The notes: generated by a model from the letters alone, not told the origin. A stretch of DNA of 64,000 bases from Streptomyces malaysiensis subsp. samsunensis (GCF_024519315.1 NZ_JANIIC010000032.1:48694-112693); one strand, 5' to 3'; positions 28,201-37,146 are shown, counted from the first letter of the stretch. Translations and numbers: made by a program.

Positions 28201-29618
28201 TAAGGATGCGTCATGCGCAGCACGTCGAGCGCCTCGTCCAGCTGTTCCAGGGTCAGCAGCCCGCGCTCCACATAGCCGGACTCCAGAACCACCTCGCGGA
28301 TGGTCCTGCGCTCCGCCAGCGACCGCTTGGCCACCTTCGCCGCCTCCTCGTAGCCGAGATAGCGGTTGAGCGGGGTGACGACGGACGGGGAGGACTCCGC
28401 GTACTCCCGGGCCCGCTCGGCGTTGGCGGTGATGCCGTCGATGGTGCGGTCCGCCAGCAGCCGGGAGACATTGGCCAGCAGCCGAATCGACTCCAGCACA
28501 TTCTTGGCGATCACCGGGAGCATCACATTGAGCTCGAAGTTCCCGGCCGCCCCCGCCGTGGCGACGGTGGTGTCATTGCCGGTGACCTGCGCCGCGACCA
28601 TCAGCGTGGCCTCGGGGATCACCGGGTTGACCTTCCCCGGCATGATCGAGGAACCGGGCTGGAGATCGGGCAGCGCGATCTCGGCGAGTCCGGTGCGGGG
28701 GCCCGACGCCATCCAGCGCAGATCGTTGGCGATCTTGGTGAGGCCGACCGCGATGGTCCGCAGCTGCCCGGACGTCTCCACCAGCCCGTCCCGCGCGCCC
28801 TGCGCCTCGAAGTGGTCCCGGGCCTCGGTCAGCGGCAGCCCGGTGGTGCGGGTCAGCTCGGCGATGACGGCGGCGGCGAACCCGGGCGGGGTGTTGATCC
28901 CGGTGCCCACCGCCGTACCGCCCAGCGGCAGCTCGGCCAGCCGGGGGAGCGCGGCGCGCAGCCGCTCGATCCCGTACCGCACCTGGGCCGCGTAGCCGCC
29001 GAACTCCTGACCCAGGGTCACCGGAGTGGCGTCCATCAGATGGGTGCGCCCCGCCTTGACCACATCGGCGAACTCGCCCGCCTTGCGCTCCAGCGCCTCC
29101 GCCAGATGGGCCAGGGCCGGGATCAGATCGCCGGTGACGGCCGCGGTGGCCGCGATGTGGATGGAGGAGGGGAAGACGTCGTTGGAGGACTGACTGGCGT
29201 TGACGTGGTCGTTGGGGTGCACCGGCCGGCCCAGGCGCTCGCTCGCCAGGGTGGCCAGCACCTCGTTCGTGTTCATATTGGACGAGGTGCCCGAGCCGGT
29301 CTGGAAGACGTCCACCGGGAAGTGGTCGTCCCAGCGGCCCGTGGCGACCTCGGCCGCCGCCTCCGCGATCGCCCCCGCGACGGCCTTGTCCACCACGCCC
29401 AGCTCGGCGTTGACCACGGCGGCCGCGCCCTTGATCCGGGCCAGCGCCTCGATGTGCGCCCGCTCCAGGCGCTGCCCGCTGACGGGGAAGTTCTCCACCG
29501 CCCGCTGGGTCTGGGCGCGCCACTTGGCGTGTGCGGGCACCCGGACCTCACCCATGGAGTCGTGCTCGATGCGGTAGCCCTCCCGGGGGCCGCTCTCGCG
29601 GTGGCTTTCGTCGGTCAT
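28200..29618 (-). CDS. fumC: Class II fumarate hydratase FumC
   Basis: A 472-aa iron-independent fumarase of the aspartase/fumarase superfamily, interconverting fumarate and malate in the TCA cycle. The superfamily signature GSSIMPGKVNP (catalytic serine loop) is intact, as are the substrate-binding TGSGTSSNMNTNEV region and the NDHVNASQSSND segment. The ATG at 29618 follows a purine-rich AGGTGTCC region. A second, unrelated class I fumarase is encoded at 39152-40852. Confidence 0.97.
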   Translation of the reverse strand: MTDESHRESGPREGYRIEHDSMGEVRVPAHAKWRAQTQRAVENFPVSGQRLERAHIEALARIKGAAAVVNAELGVVDKAVAGAIAEAAAEVATGRWDDHFPVDVFQTGSGTSSNMNTNEVLATLASERLGRPVHPNDHVNASQSSNDVFPSSIHIAATAAVTGDLIPALAHLAEALERKAGEFADVVKAGRTHLMDATPVTLGQEFGGYAAQVRYGIERLRAALPRLAELPLGGTAVGTGINTPPGFAAAVIAELTRTTGLPLTEARDHFEAQGARDGLVETSGQLRTIAVGLTKIANDLRWMASGPRTGLAEIALPDLQPGSSIMPGKVNPVIPEATLMVAAQVTGNDTTVATAGAAGNFELNVMLPVIAKNVLESIRLLANVSRLLADRTIDGITANAERAREYAESSPSVVTPLNRYLGYEEAAKVAKRSLAERRTIREVVLESGYVERGLLTLEQLDEALDVLRMTHP

Positions 29619-29696
29619 GGGGACACCTCCGTCCAGCTCAGCGTCGTCACGCCACGCCGTGTTCCCGCGCCGGCCGAGCCGAACGGGTGAGCCCGG

Positions 29697-32117
29697 TCAC
29701 CGTACGGCCTCCGGCGCCCGCGGGGTGTCCACCTCGCCGGTGCGCTTGAGCTTCTGCCACGGCAGCAGGGCGCCGGTCGCCGCGGTCACGAAGGAGTGCA
29801 GCAGCACCAGATACATCAGCTGCCGGTAGGCGATCTGCTGGAGCGGCAGTACGGCCAGCGCCCGGTAGCTCTCCCGGTCCAGCCGGAACGCGTACGCCGC
29901 GCCCAGCAGCTGCACCAGCAGCAGCGCGCCCCACGCCAGCAGCGAACGCAGCGGGTCCAGGAAGATCACCCCGTAGAGGGTGAAGAGGTCGATCAGCGGT
30001 GCGCACAGCGGGGTGAGGATCTGGAAGAGCACCACCAGCGGCATCCCCACCCGGCCGAACCGGCCCGAGGGCCCCCGGTCGATCAGCGAGCGGCGGTGCT
30101 TCCACAGCGCCTGCATGGTGCCGTAGCTCCAGCGGTAGCGCTGCTTCCACAGCTGGCCCACGGAACTGGGCGCCTCGGTCCAGGCGCGCGCGTGCTCCTG
30201 GTAGACCACCCGCCAGCCGGCCCGGTGCAGGGCGATGGTGATGTCGGTGTCCTCGGCCAGGGTGTCCGCGCTCATGCCCCCGGCCTCCAGCAGCGCCCGG
30301 CGGCGGAAGGCGCCGATCGCGCCGGGGATGGTGGGCATGCAGCGCAGCAGGTCGTACATCCGCCGGTCGAGGTTGAAGCCCATCACATACTCGATGTGCT
30401 GCCAGGCGCCGATCAGCCTGCCCCGGTTGCCGACCTTGGCGTTGCCCGCGACCGCGCCCACCCGTGAGTCGGCGAACGGCCGCACCAGCTCACGGATGGT
30501 GGTGGGCTCGAAGACGGTGTCGCCGTCCATCATCACGATCAGCTCGTGGCCGGCGTGGGCGATGCCCCGGTTGAGCGCGGCGGGCTTGCCCGCGTTCGCC
30601 TGGCGCAGCACCCGTACGTTGGGCAGCCCCATCGCCTCCGCGATATCGGCGGTGCCGTCGGTCGAGCCGTCGTCCACGACCAGGATCTCGATCGGATGGG
30701 TGGAGGCCGACAGCGACTTCAGGGTGTTGGCGATGCACTCCTTCTCGTTGTACGCGGGCACGATCACGGTCACCGGATCGGTGACCTCCTGCACCCGGCT
30801 CCAGCGCCGCCGCTCCCGGGAGCGCCGGTGCCACCAGGCGAGGACCACCATCAGCAGCAGCCGCCCGATCACCGAGAAGCCCACCAGACCCAGCAGCCCC
30901 ACCAGCAACGGCAGGGCGCTGTGGGTGAACGCGGCGGCCCAGATCAGCGCCCGGCCCTCCCAGATCGGCAGGGTGTGGGCCGGGTGGTTGGCGCCGCGGG
31001 CGCCGAGCGCGCCGGTGACGGTGGTGAAGGAGTAGCCCTTCTTCTGCATCCGCTCGATATAGAGCCCCAGGGCCTTCACGGTCCGCGCGCGGTTGCCGCC
31101 CGCGTCGTGGAAGAGCACGGACGCGCCCTTCCGGCCCTCGGGAGTGGCGTTCTGGACGATCTCCTTGACCGGGGGCCGCTGCCAGTCCTCGCTGTCGGTG
31201 TCCACGAACGCGCTGATGTAGCCCTTGGAGCCGATGTGCTGCTGCACCGGCCAGGTGCGGTCGTCCAGCGCGCGGACCTTGGAGGCGTACGGCGCGCGGA
31301 AGAGCGAGCTGGTGATGCCCGCCGCACCGGCCAGGGCCAGCTGGGACTGGGCCAGTTCGCGGTCCATGCGCCCCTTGTCCTGGTAGGACAGGTCGACATG
31401 GGAGAAGGTGTGCACCCCGACCTCATGGCCCGCGGCCCGCATCCGGCGGACCAGCTCAGGATGGCGGACCACCATCTGGCCCAGCACGAAGAAGGTCCCC
31501 CGCACCTTGTGGCGGCGCAGTACGTCGAGGATCTCCGGGGTCCAGCGCGGATCCGGGCCGTCGTCGAAGGTCAGCGCGATCGTCCTGGACGGGATGGCGT
31601 GCTCGGTGGCCTTCCCCTTCCGGTCGAAGGTGATCACCGGGCCGCCCTTGCGCAGCCGGTCCGGGACGGTGCGCGAGGCGTGTGAGCGGTACACCCGGGC
31701 GTCGTTGCCGACCTCGGCGTGCAGATAGCCGTCCAGCAGCAGGGTGCACACCAGCGCGAGCAGGGTCGCGAGGGCGAGCACCATCCGGGTGCGGGTGCGG
31801 AGCTTGCGCAGCTTGACGGTACGGAGCCGGGCGGGGCGGAGCTTGGCGGCGGGGAGCTTGGGGGTGCCGAGTTCAGGGGCGGGGAGCCCGGAGGCCCGGC
31901 GTTCAGGGGTGCGGAGTTCGGGGACGCGGCCCTCGCCCTTGGACGGCCGGACGCGGCGGAGCCAGGGCTTGCGGATGAGCCCGAGCCTGCCCGTGAGCCT
32001 CGCGGCGCGGCGGCCGGGGCTGGTCAGCCGGAACACCGTGCGCGGCGCGCCGTCCTGACGGGGCGCGGGGAGCCGACGGCGTGGCCGCGGCAGCTTCGGC
32101 GGTCTGCCGCCGCTCAT
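29697..32117 (-). CDS. Bifunctional polysaccharide deacetylase / family 2 glycosyltransferase
   Basis: An 806-aa membrane protein. The cytoplasmic basic N-terminus (1-110) contains short repeats of the PELRTPE/PKLPAAK kind. A helix (about 112-130) leads to an extracellular NodB deacetylase domain (about 180-370; TFDDGPD at 183-189, HTFSH with His236/His240). A second membrane region (about 385-430) is followed by a GT2 domain (about 440-680; VDDGSTDG, MDGDT, EDTD, QRYRW) and more helices. This architecture suits synthesis and partial deacetylation of a beta-linked N-acetylglucosamine polymer, as proposed for Streptomyces Mat proteins that aggregate pellets. It overlaps the gene before it by 4 nt. 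Confidence 0.9.
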   Translation of the reverse strand: MSGGRPPKLPRPRRRLPAPRQDGAPRTVFRLTSPGRRAARLTGRLGLIRKPWLRRVRPSKGEGRVPELRTPERRASGLPAPELGTPKLPAAKLRPARLRTVKLRKLRTRTRMVLALATLLALVCTLLLDGYLHAEVGNDARVYRSHASRTVPDRLRKGGPVITFDRKGKATEHAIPSRTIALTFDDGPDPRWTPEILDVLRRHKVRGTFFVLGQMVVRHPELVRRMRAAGHEVGVHTFSHVDLSYQDKGRMDRELAQSQLALAGAAGITSSLFRAPYASKVRALDDRTWPVQQHIGSKGYISAFVDTDSEDWQRPPVKEIVQNATPEGRKGASVLFHDAGGNRARTVKALGLYIERMQKKGYSFTTVTGALGARGANHPAHTLPIWEGRALIWAAAFTHSALPLLVGLLGLVGFSVIGRLLLMVVLAWWHRRSRERRRWSRVQEVTDPVTVIVPAYNEKECIANTLKSLSASTHPIEILVVDDGSTDGTADIAEAMGLPNVRVLRQANAGKPAALNRGIAHAGHELIVMMDGDTVFEPTTIRELVRPFADSRVGAVAGNAKVGNRGRLIGAWQHIEYVMGFNLDRRMYDLLRCMPTIPGAIGAFRRRALLEAGGMSADTLAEDTDITIALHRAGWRVVYQEHARAWTEAPSSVGQLWKQRYRWSYGTMQALWKHRRSLIDRGPSGRFGRVGMPLVVLFQILTPLCAPLIDLFTLYGVIFLDPLRSLLAWGALLLVQLLGAAYAFRLDRESYRALAVLPLQQIAYRQLMYLVLLHSFVTAATGALLPWQKLKRTGEVDTPRAPEAVR

Positions 32118-33040
32118 GACTCCCCGTCCGCCGGCTCGGGTGCCTCGGGGGCGCCCGCCCCACCGGCCGGGGCGCCGTCTTCGGCGGGCCCCTTGGGGCC
32201 TTTGGGGGGCGTGACCGTGTCGGCCCGCGGGGGCTTGTGGGACTGGGGCTTCTGGGGGGACTTGGCGTGGCCGGGCTTCGTGGTGCGGCCGGGGGCCTTC
32301 GGGTGGCCGGAGCCCTTGGCCGGTGGCTCGGCGGTGGCGGGGTGCTTCTTGGCCGGGGTGTGCGAGGCGTCCACGGGCCGCTTGGCGGGCGGATGGGCGG
32401 CCGGATGCGAGGGCGTGTGACCGGACTTGCGGTGCCCTGTGGGCCGGTGCCCCGCCGACCGGTGCCCCGCGGCGGACTCGCGGTGGCTGGGGCGGGGGTG
32501 CGCGGAGGAGTGCCGCTGCGCCGCGTGGCGGGCCTCGGCCTTGGGCCGGTCGGGCTGCGGCGGTGCGGGCCGCGGCCGGGTGGTGACGGGGGGCAGGGCG
32601 ATGGGCTGCCGGGCGGCCAGCGGCTCGGGGCGCCCGGAGGAGTGCCGCTGGCGCCGGTGCTGACGGTGGTGCGGGGCGTCCTCGTCGTATCCGTACCCGT
32701 CGTACTCGCCGTACTCGTTGGTGTCCCGCCGCTCCCGCGACCCGGAGGGCCCCGAACGTCCCTCCGGGGTGTGCTTCGGCTGTCGGCCGAACGCCTCGGT
32801 GGTGACGGAACGACCGGGGATCAGCGTCTGCGGTGCGAAGGGCGTACCGCCCGCGTAGCCCAACCCGAGGACAGCCGAGTAGCCGAGGCAGGCGGCCCCC
32901 GCGACCACGCCCACATGTCGTACCAGCCGGCCACGGCGCCCGGAGAGGTCCACGAACACGGGCCCCTTCCGGGCCACGTCAGCGCGGAGGGGACGCGAAG
33001 GCGCGCGCTCGGCCACATCTGACTGAGGATCCATACGCAT
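32114..33040 (-). CDS. Membrane-anchored Pro/His/Lys-rich extracytoplasmic protein
   Basis: A protein of about 308 aa with a basic cytoplasmic start, one membrane helix (about 37-60), then a long low-complexity tail rich in Pro, His, Ser, Arg and Lys. No enzymatic domain. The reading frame extends upstream but only the ATG at 33040 (or 33034) lies behind a good promoter, with almost no leader. It overlaps the deacetylase/glycosyltransferase by 4 nt. The basic tail could bind wall polymers or the polysaccharide made by its partner (inference). Confidence 0.7.
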   Translation of the reverse strand: MRMDPQSDVAERAPSRPLRADVARKGPVFVDLSGRRGRLVRHVGVVAGAACLGYSAVLGLGYAGGTPFAPQTLIPGRSVTTEAFGRQPKHTPEGRSGPSGSRERRDTNEYGEYDGYGYDEDAPHHRQHRRQRHSSGRPEPLAARQPIALPPVTTRPRPAPPQPDRPKAEARHAAQRHSSAHPRPSHRESAAGHRSAGHRPTGHRKSGHTPSHPAAHPPAKRPVDASHTPAKKHPATAEPPAKGSGHPKAPGRTTKPGHAKSPQKPQSHKPPRADTVTPPKGPKGPAEDGAPAGGAGAPEAPEPADGES

Positions 33041-33053
33041 GAGGTTAATGCAG

Positions 33054-33081
33054 AAAATACGACATGCGACATATAAGTCAA
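33054..33081 (-). promoter_or_regulatory. Sigma-70-type promoter of the surface-polysaccharide operon
   Basis: On the minus strand TTGACT (33081-33076) and TATTTT (33059-33054) are spaced by 16 nt. Transcription would start near 33047, only a few bases before the ATG at 33040, giving a very short leader or leaderless mRNA. Confidence 0.65.
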
Positions 33082-33200
33082 ACATGCGGTGTGTCATAGT
33101 TCGGTAGGCTTCGCCGAATATGCGAGGTTTGGTCGGAAGGACGGTGCGGGGGCGCGGGCCCCCGGCGCCTCGTACCGGACCGCAAGGAGGAGCCAGAGCC

Positions 33201-34313
33201 ATGAGGGCCAGCCCCCGCATGAGCGCAATCGCCGTGGCCGGCGCGGTGGTCTGCGCCACCATCGCCGTATGGGCGGGACAGCACAAGCCGCCGCCCGAGC
33301 CGCACGCCGCGCCCTCACAGGCTGGGGCCTCACGGCCCCCCGAGGCCCGGCCACCCGCCGAGTTCACGCCGTACGTCAACGCCTGGTCGGACTCGGCGTA
33401 CGACATGACCGCGGCGGCGGGGCGCGGAGTCAAGGAGTTCTCGCTGGGCTTCATCGTCGCGGGCGACGGCTGCGCCCCGGTGTGGGACGGCGGCACCTCC
33501 CTCGACGACCAGGCGCTGGACGTCCGGATCGAGGGCGCGCGCCGGGCGGGCGGCGACGTACGGATCTCCTTCGGCGGCGCCGAGGGCACCGAACTCGCCA
33601 CCGTCTGCACCGACGTCCCCGAACTCGCCTCCGCCTACGCCGACGTGATCGAGCGATACCAGGCGCACAGGATCGACTTCGACCTGGAGGGCGAGGCGCT
33701 CGCCAACACCGAGGCGGCCGCCCGCCGCGCCCAGGCGCTCGCGCTGGTCCAGCGCACCCACGAGGGCCTGAACATCTCCTTCACCCTGCCCGCCATGCCC
33801 GACGGGCTGACCCCGCAGAGCGTCGCCCAGTTGGAGGCCGCCAAACAGGAGGGGGTCATCCTCTCGACCGTCAACATCATGGCGATGAACTACAGCGGCG
33901 ACCACACCGGCGACATGGGCGACTACGCCGTCCAGGCGGCCACCGCCGCACAGGCCCGGATCCGCGAGGTGTTCGGCATGTCCGACGCCGCCGCCTGGAA
34001 GATCCTCGCCGTGACGCCGATGATCGGGGTCAATGACGTCACCGGCGAGGTCTTCACGCTGGAGGACGCGTCCGGGCTGGCGCGGTTCGCCGCGGAGAAG
34101 GGGATCGGACGGCTGTCGATGTGGTCCGCCGAACGCGACCAGCCGTGCACCCCGGAGATGACCCAGTCCGCCACCCCCACCGACCCCACCACCTCCGCCG
34201 ACCCCACGGACGGTGCCGCGGCCCCCGAGTCGACCGAGAACGTCGCCCCGAACACCCGGTGCAGCGGCGTCACCCAGCGCCCCGGCGCCTTCGAGGCGGC
34301 GCTGAGGGGGTGA
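33201..34313 (+). CDS. Secreted or anchored GH18 chitinase-like protein
   Basis: A 370-aa protein with an N-terminal hydrophobic signal/anchor (about 8-28) and a glycoside hydrolase 18 barrel (about 55-310). The catalytic DxxDxE-type motif appears as RIDFDLEGEA, with the terminal Glu as acid/base. The C-terminus (about 315-350) is Thr/Pro/Ser rich with two cysteines. The ATG at 33201 follows a strong AAGGAGG; an earlier ATG at 33120 does not. It is divergent from the polysaccharide operon. It may hydrolyse chitin or a GlcNAc polymer. Confidence 0.85.
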   Translation: MRASPRMSAIAVAGAVVCATIAVWAGQHKPPPEPHAAPSQAGASRPPEARPPAEFTPYVNAWSDSAYDMTAAAGRGVKEFSLGFIVAGDGCAPVWDGGTSLDDQALDVRIEGARRAGGDVRISFGGAEGTELATVCTDVPELASAYADVIERYQAHRIDFDLEGEALANTEAAARRAQALALVQRTHEGLNISFTLPAMPDGLTPQSVAQLEAAKQEGVILSTVNIMAMNYSGDHTGDMGDYAVQAATAAQARIREVFGMSDAAAWKILAVTPMIGVNDVTGEVFTLEDASGLARFAAEKGIGRLSMWSAERDQPCTPEMTQSATPTDPTTSADPTDGAAAPESTENVAPNTRCSGVTQRPGAFEAALRG

Positions 34314-34399
34314 ACGTACCCGCAGGGGCCGGGGTGGCGACGCCGTCCCAGCCCCCGCGGAAGTGCGCGTCAGGCACGACGACCGGGGCCGCTGGGGGA

Positions 34400-34430
34400 C
34401 CGCCCGCCCCTCGCCCTCCGGGGCGGGCGG
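34400..34430. terminator. Terminator between the GH18 gene and the convergent small operon
   Basis: CCGCCCGCCCC (34400-34410) and its complement (34420-34430) form a perfect 11-bp stem with a 9-nt loop. Confidence 0.75.
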
Positions 34431-34435
34431 CCGTC

Positions 34436-34654
34436 TCAGGAGCGCTTGAACCGGTTCGGGTCGTTGTGTCCACGGTGGCGGGGGCACTGGCACGGTGGCC
34501 ATGCCTGCCCGAGTCCGTAGGCGTCGCTCTTCTCCCCGACGAGGGCGGTCACCATCGCACGCTGTGCGGTAATGATTCCGTCGCGCGCCATGGTGTAGAC
34601 GCGCATGGTCATCGTCGGCCGTTCGCCCCGGTCGGGTGGGTTGTTGGCGTTCAC
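34436..34654 (-). CDS. Small hypothetical protein, third gene of an overlapping operon
   Basis: A 72-aa soluble protein with a CQCPRH cluster near residue 55, possibly metal-binding, and a central helix (ITAQRAMVTALVGEKSDAYGLG). The GTG start overlaps the stop of the preceding gene (GTGA). No family recognised. Confidence 0.65.
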   Translation of the reverse strand: MNANNPPDRGERPTMTMRVYTMARDGIITAQRAMVTALVGEKSDAYGLGQAWPPCQCPRHRGHNDPNRFKRS

Positions 34655-34980
34655 CGAGCCCCCTTTCCTTCGACCGGTGCGAGGAGTTGGAGCACGCTGC
34701 GCAGACTCCGTTTCACCGCCCCCAGGTGGTAGGCCAACTCTTCCGGCGCGGCGGTGGTCAGTTCGAGGGATTCAGCCCCTGCCAGGGTCTGTCCGGCCAC
34801 GATCACCACCGCGCTTTCAAGACCCTCACGGGTGGGCTTACCGGCCGTGATGCACGCAGAACACAGACCCGAGTGCGGGTCGGCGGGATCATGGGGCCCG
34901 AAAGCCCCGGGGGTGGCGCACAGAGCGCACCCGGGCCCCAGGGGGTAAGAGGAGCGCGTGCTCTGGGTATTGACGATCAC
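34651..34980 (-). CDS. Small Cys-rich hypothetical protein, second gene of an overlapping operon
   Basis: A 109-aa protein. Two CxxC pairs (CALC near residue 19 and CSAC near 42) suggest a zinc ribbon. The second half is helical (PEELAYHLGAVKRSLRSVLQLL). The GTG at 34980 overlaps the stop of the upstream gene. A frame extends further upstream but lies inside that gene. No family recognised. Confidence 0.65.
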   Translation of the reverse strand: MIVNTQSTRSSYPLGPGCALCATPGAFGPHDPADPHSGLCSACITAGKPTREGLESAVVIVAGQTLAGAESLELTTAAPEELAYHLGAVKRSLRSVLQLLAPVEGKGAR

Positions 34981-35330
34981 CTGATGACCACCATGCCGTG
35001 CGGGGCACACACCAGCTCCACGCGGGGGATGTCGCCGCTCCGCCGCTGTTCGCGCCGCTGCTCATGGGCCACCACGTACGGCCGTACCGAGGCGGGTTCC
35101 TGGTCGTCCTGCGGCAGGGCCGCCGTGCGCAGTTCGGGAGTCGGCGAGTCGCTGTTCGGGCTTGTGGTCACCGGTTGGGGCCTGGCGCGGGAGTCCACGT
35201 CTCCCGCCTCGGGCCGCGAGATACCCGCGCGCGGCGCGAGAGGCATCGCCCCGGACCGATGACGGCCGAGCGGCCGTAAGGCGGGAAACGCACTCACCCA
35301 TGCGTAGAACCCCTGGATAGGGTTGTTCAT
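34977..35330 (-). CDS. Hypothetical protein, first gene of an operon divergent from an XRE regulator
   Basis: A 117-aa basic protein. The N-terminal segment (FYAWVSAFPALRPLGRHRSG) and the C-terminal segment (VRPYVVAHEQRREQRRSG) resemble small Streptomyces proteins found beside DUF397/XRE loci, as I recall them. The ATG follows an AGGAG 10 nt upstream. It is divergent from the XRE gene at 35481, and its stop overlaps the next gene. Confidence 0.65.
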   Translation of the reverse strand: MNNPIQGFYAWVSAFPALRPLGRHRSGAMPLAPRAGISRPEAGDVDSRARPQPVTTSPNSDSPTPELRTAALPQDDQEPASVRPYVVAHEQRREQRRSGDIPRVELVCAPHGMVVIR

Positions 35331-35404
35331 TGTTCATCAGCTCCTGTGAGGCTGTTGGGCCACGCCCCCGGACACAGCCACGTCGCGGGGGTCTTGCCTT
35401 TCTG

Positions 35405-35433
35405 ACGCAAGAGTGGCGCAACTCACGTACGCT
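35405..35433 (+). promoter_or_regulatory. Probable promoter and XRE operator upstream of the 35481 gene
   Basis: A -10-like TACGCT (35428-35433) lies 17 nt after ACGCAA. That hexamer begins the partly symmetrical block ACGCAAGAGTGGCGCA (35405-35420). A closely similar block precedes the other XRE/DUF6879 operon at 38511-38526. Confidence 0.5.
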
Positions 35434-35480
35434 CAGGTGGGGTTCATATCCCGAGAGCCACTTGGGGAAATGGGGGGCAC

Positions 35481-36323
35481 ATGGCGGCACGGCCACGCGA
35501 ACTCACGCCCGACCGATCAGCCCGACACTTGTTCGGGGCGAAGATGCGCGCCCACCGAGAGCGCGCGGACATGAGTCTTGAGCGGTTGAAGGATGTCGTG
35601 ATGGTGAGCACAAGTCACCTGTCCCGCATCGAGACGGCCGACGCCATGCCCCCGCCCGACCTGGCCAAGCGGCTGGACGCCGCCTTTGGAACGGACGGGA
35701 TCTTTGAAGAGCTGTACGGGCTTGCCCGCCGTGAGATCCACCCCGATCAGTTTCGGCGGCGGATGGAACTTGAGGCACAAGCACGGCTCATTGAGGAGTA
35801 CGCCGGTCAAATCGTGCCGGGGCTTGTACAGACCGAGGGCTACGCCCGTGCCCTGTTCGAAATGTTCGATCCCAAAGCCGCGCCGGAAGAGATCGAGGAG
35901 TTGGTCACCGCTCGAATGAGTCGGCAAACTCTATTGAGTGCTGATTTTCCGCCCGATATCTCACTGATCCTTGATGAGGCAGTCCTGAGGCGGACATTCG
36001 GCGGGCCGACCGTGATGCACGCACAGCTATCTCGTCTGGTTGATCTGACGCTGACCCCCACGAGCGTGGTTCAGGTTCTGCCGTTCGAACATGGCGGGCA
36101 TGCTCTGGTAGGAGGAACGCTGACGTTGATGACCCTCGACAACGGTGCTCACGTAGCTTACGAAGAGAGCATTTCTACGGGGACGTTGCTTGAGGACCTT
36201 GCGGCGGTCTCGGCGCGTCGGCGGGCCTACGATCTGCTGAGAGCCTGTGCTCTGTCGCCGAGTGATACGGCGACTTTCATTCGATCCCTGATGGAGGTAC
36301 TACCCGATGAGCGCCATACCTGA
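35481..36323 (+). CDS. XRE-family regulator with DUF5753 domain
   Basis: A 280-aa protein. The helix-turn-helix (about 18-72) contains MSLERLKDVVMVSTSHLSRIE, and DUF5753 (about 95-275) has EEYAGQIVPGLVQTEGYAR and the terminal RRRAYDLLRACALSPSDT. The ATG follows a GGGGGG tract. It overlaps the DUF397 gene by 17 nt. A regulator-partner pair equivalent to Scr1/Scr2, probably autoregulated through the block at 35405-35420. Confidence 0.92.
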   Translation: MAARPRELTPDRSARHLFGAKMRAHRERADMSLERLKDVVMVSTSHLSRIETADAMPPPDLAKRLDAAFGTDGIFEELYGLARREIHPDQFRRRMELEAQARLIEEYAGQIVPGLVQTEGYARALFEMFDPKAAPEEIEELVTARMSRQTLLSADFPPDISLILDEAVLRRTFGGPTVMHAQLSRLVDLTLTPTSVVQVLPFEHGGHALVGGTLTLMTLDNGAHVAYEESISTGTLLEDLAAVSARRRAYDLLRACALSPSDTATFIRSLMEVLPDERHT

Positions 36324-36528
36324 CCTCTCCGGCATCGAGTGGGTCAAATCCAGCTACAGTGGCAATGGGGGCGGCAGTTGTGTCGAGTGGGCACCTAGGC
36401 TCGCGTCTGCCGACATCGTTCCCGTTCGGGATAGCAAGGATCCGCATGGTCCGGCGTTGGCCTTCCCTGTGTCGTCCTGGTCATCGTTCATATCGGCAGT
36501 TAAGAGCGGGCAGCTGCCAGCAGTCTGA
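36307..36528 (+). CDS. DUF397 domain protein
   Basis: A 73-aa DUF397 protein with WVKSSYSGNGGGSCVEWA near 12-29, VPVRDSKDPHGPAL, and a final FISAVKSGQL helix. The start lies inside the XRE gene, so the pair is coupled. A terminator follows within 30 nt. Confidence 0.93.
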   Translation: MSAIPDLSGIEWVKSSYSGNGGGSCVEWAPRLASADIVPVRDSKDPHGPALAFPVSSWSSFISAVKSGQLPAV

Positions 36529-36555
36529 TCGGCCCTGACGGAATACCAGAATTAC

Positions 36556-36593
36556 GGCCCCTGTCATCTGCCACGAAGCAGACGACAGGGCCC
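36556..36593 (+). terminator. Terminator after the XRE/DUF397 pair
   Basis: Two 16-nt arms with two mismatches (36556-36571 and 36578-36593; GGCCCCTGTC / GACAGGGCCC core) enclose CACGAA. Confidence 0.75.
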
Positions 36594-36624
36594 GATTCAG
36601 CCAGCCGCCGGGGCTGTCAGGGGT

Positions 36625-37146
36625 TCATTTGCCGTCACCTCCCTGTGGGGTGGGCTCTCGGGGAGCCTCCGGGGGCATCGGGCCTCCGTCGTGCTTCCCG
36701 CCATCTGCCTGGGCGGTCACCAGGTCACGCGGGTGCCGGAACGGGATTCCGCGCCAGCCTTCGGCGTCGGGCGTGCGCGTCTCGTACTTGTCGACGGCCG
36801 CAGAATTCATCTGCGAGTCTCCTCTTTCGCGCAGGGCCATGCCGTCGTATCGTCGATGGCATGGCCTGTGGTCCGCAGGGGGATTCCCCTGCGGTTTGGT
36901 CACCCGCTCCGGCTGCTCGACCTGTCCAGGGTTTCCAACCGCCGGGGCGGGAGTTCGTGGGTGGTGCGTAGGAGCCTCCGGCTGCGCCTCCGCTGCCTTC
37001 GGGAGCGCTTCCTCCGTATGGGCTGACTCGCTTACGGGCGGCCGGGGTGGTGACACGCGCTGTTCAATCACCTGACCTGCGATGCGGGGGATTGCGTGGA
37101 GCGACAGATAGATCGGTGGCGCGATCGTCGTCTCGCTGTCGGTCAT
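36625..37146 (-). CDS. Hypothetical protein with a second strong internal start
   Basis: A 173-aa Pro-rich protein with no recognised domain. ATG at 37146 has a GGGAG site. An in-frame ATG at 36810 has an even better AGGAG 8 nt upstream and would give a 61-aa product with the same C-terminus. Either both forms are made or only the short one is real. The last 60 residues (RGIPFRHPRDLV, then Gly/Pro-rich) are not similar to any family I know. It lies between two XRE loci. Confidence 0.5.
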   Translation of the reverse strand: MTDSETTIAPPIYLSLHAIPRIAGQVIEQRVSPPRPPVSESAHTEEALPKAAEAQPEAPTHHPRTPAPAVGNPGQVEQPERVTKPQGNPPADHRPCHRRYDGMALRERGDSQMNSAAVDKYETRTPDAEGWRGIPFRHPRDLVTAQADGGKHDGGPMPPEAPREPTPQGGDGK

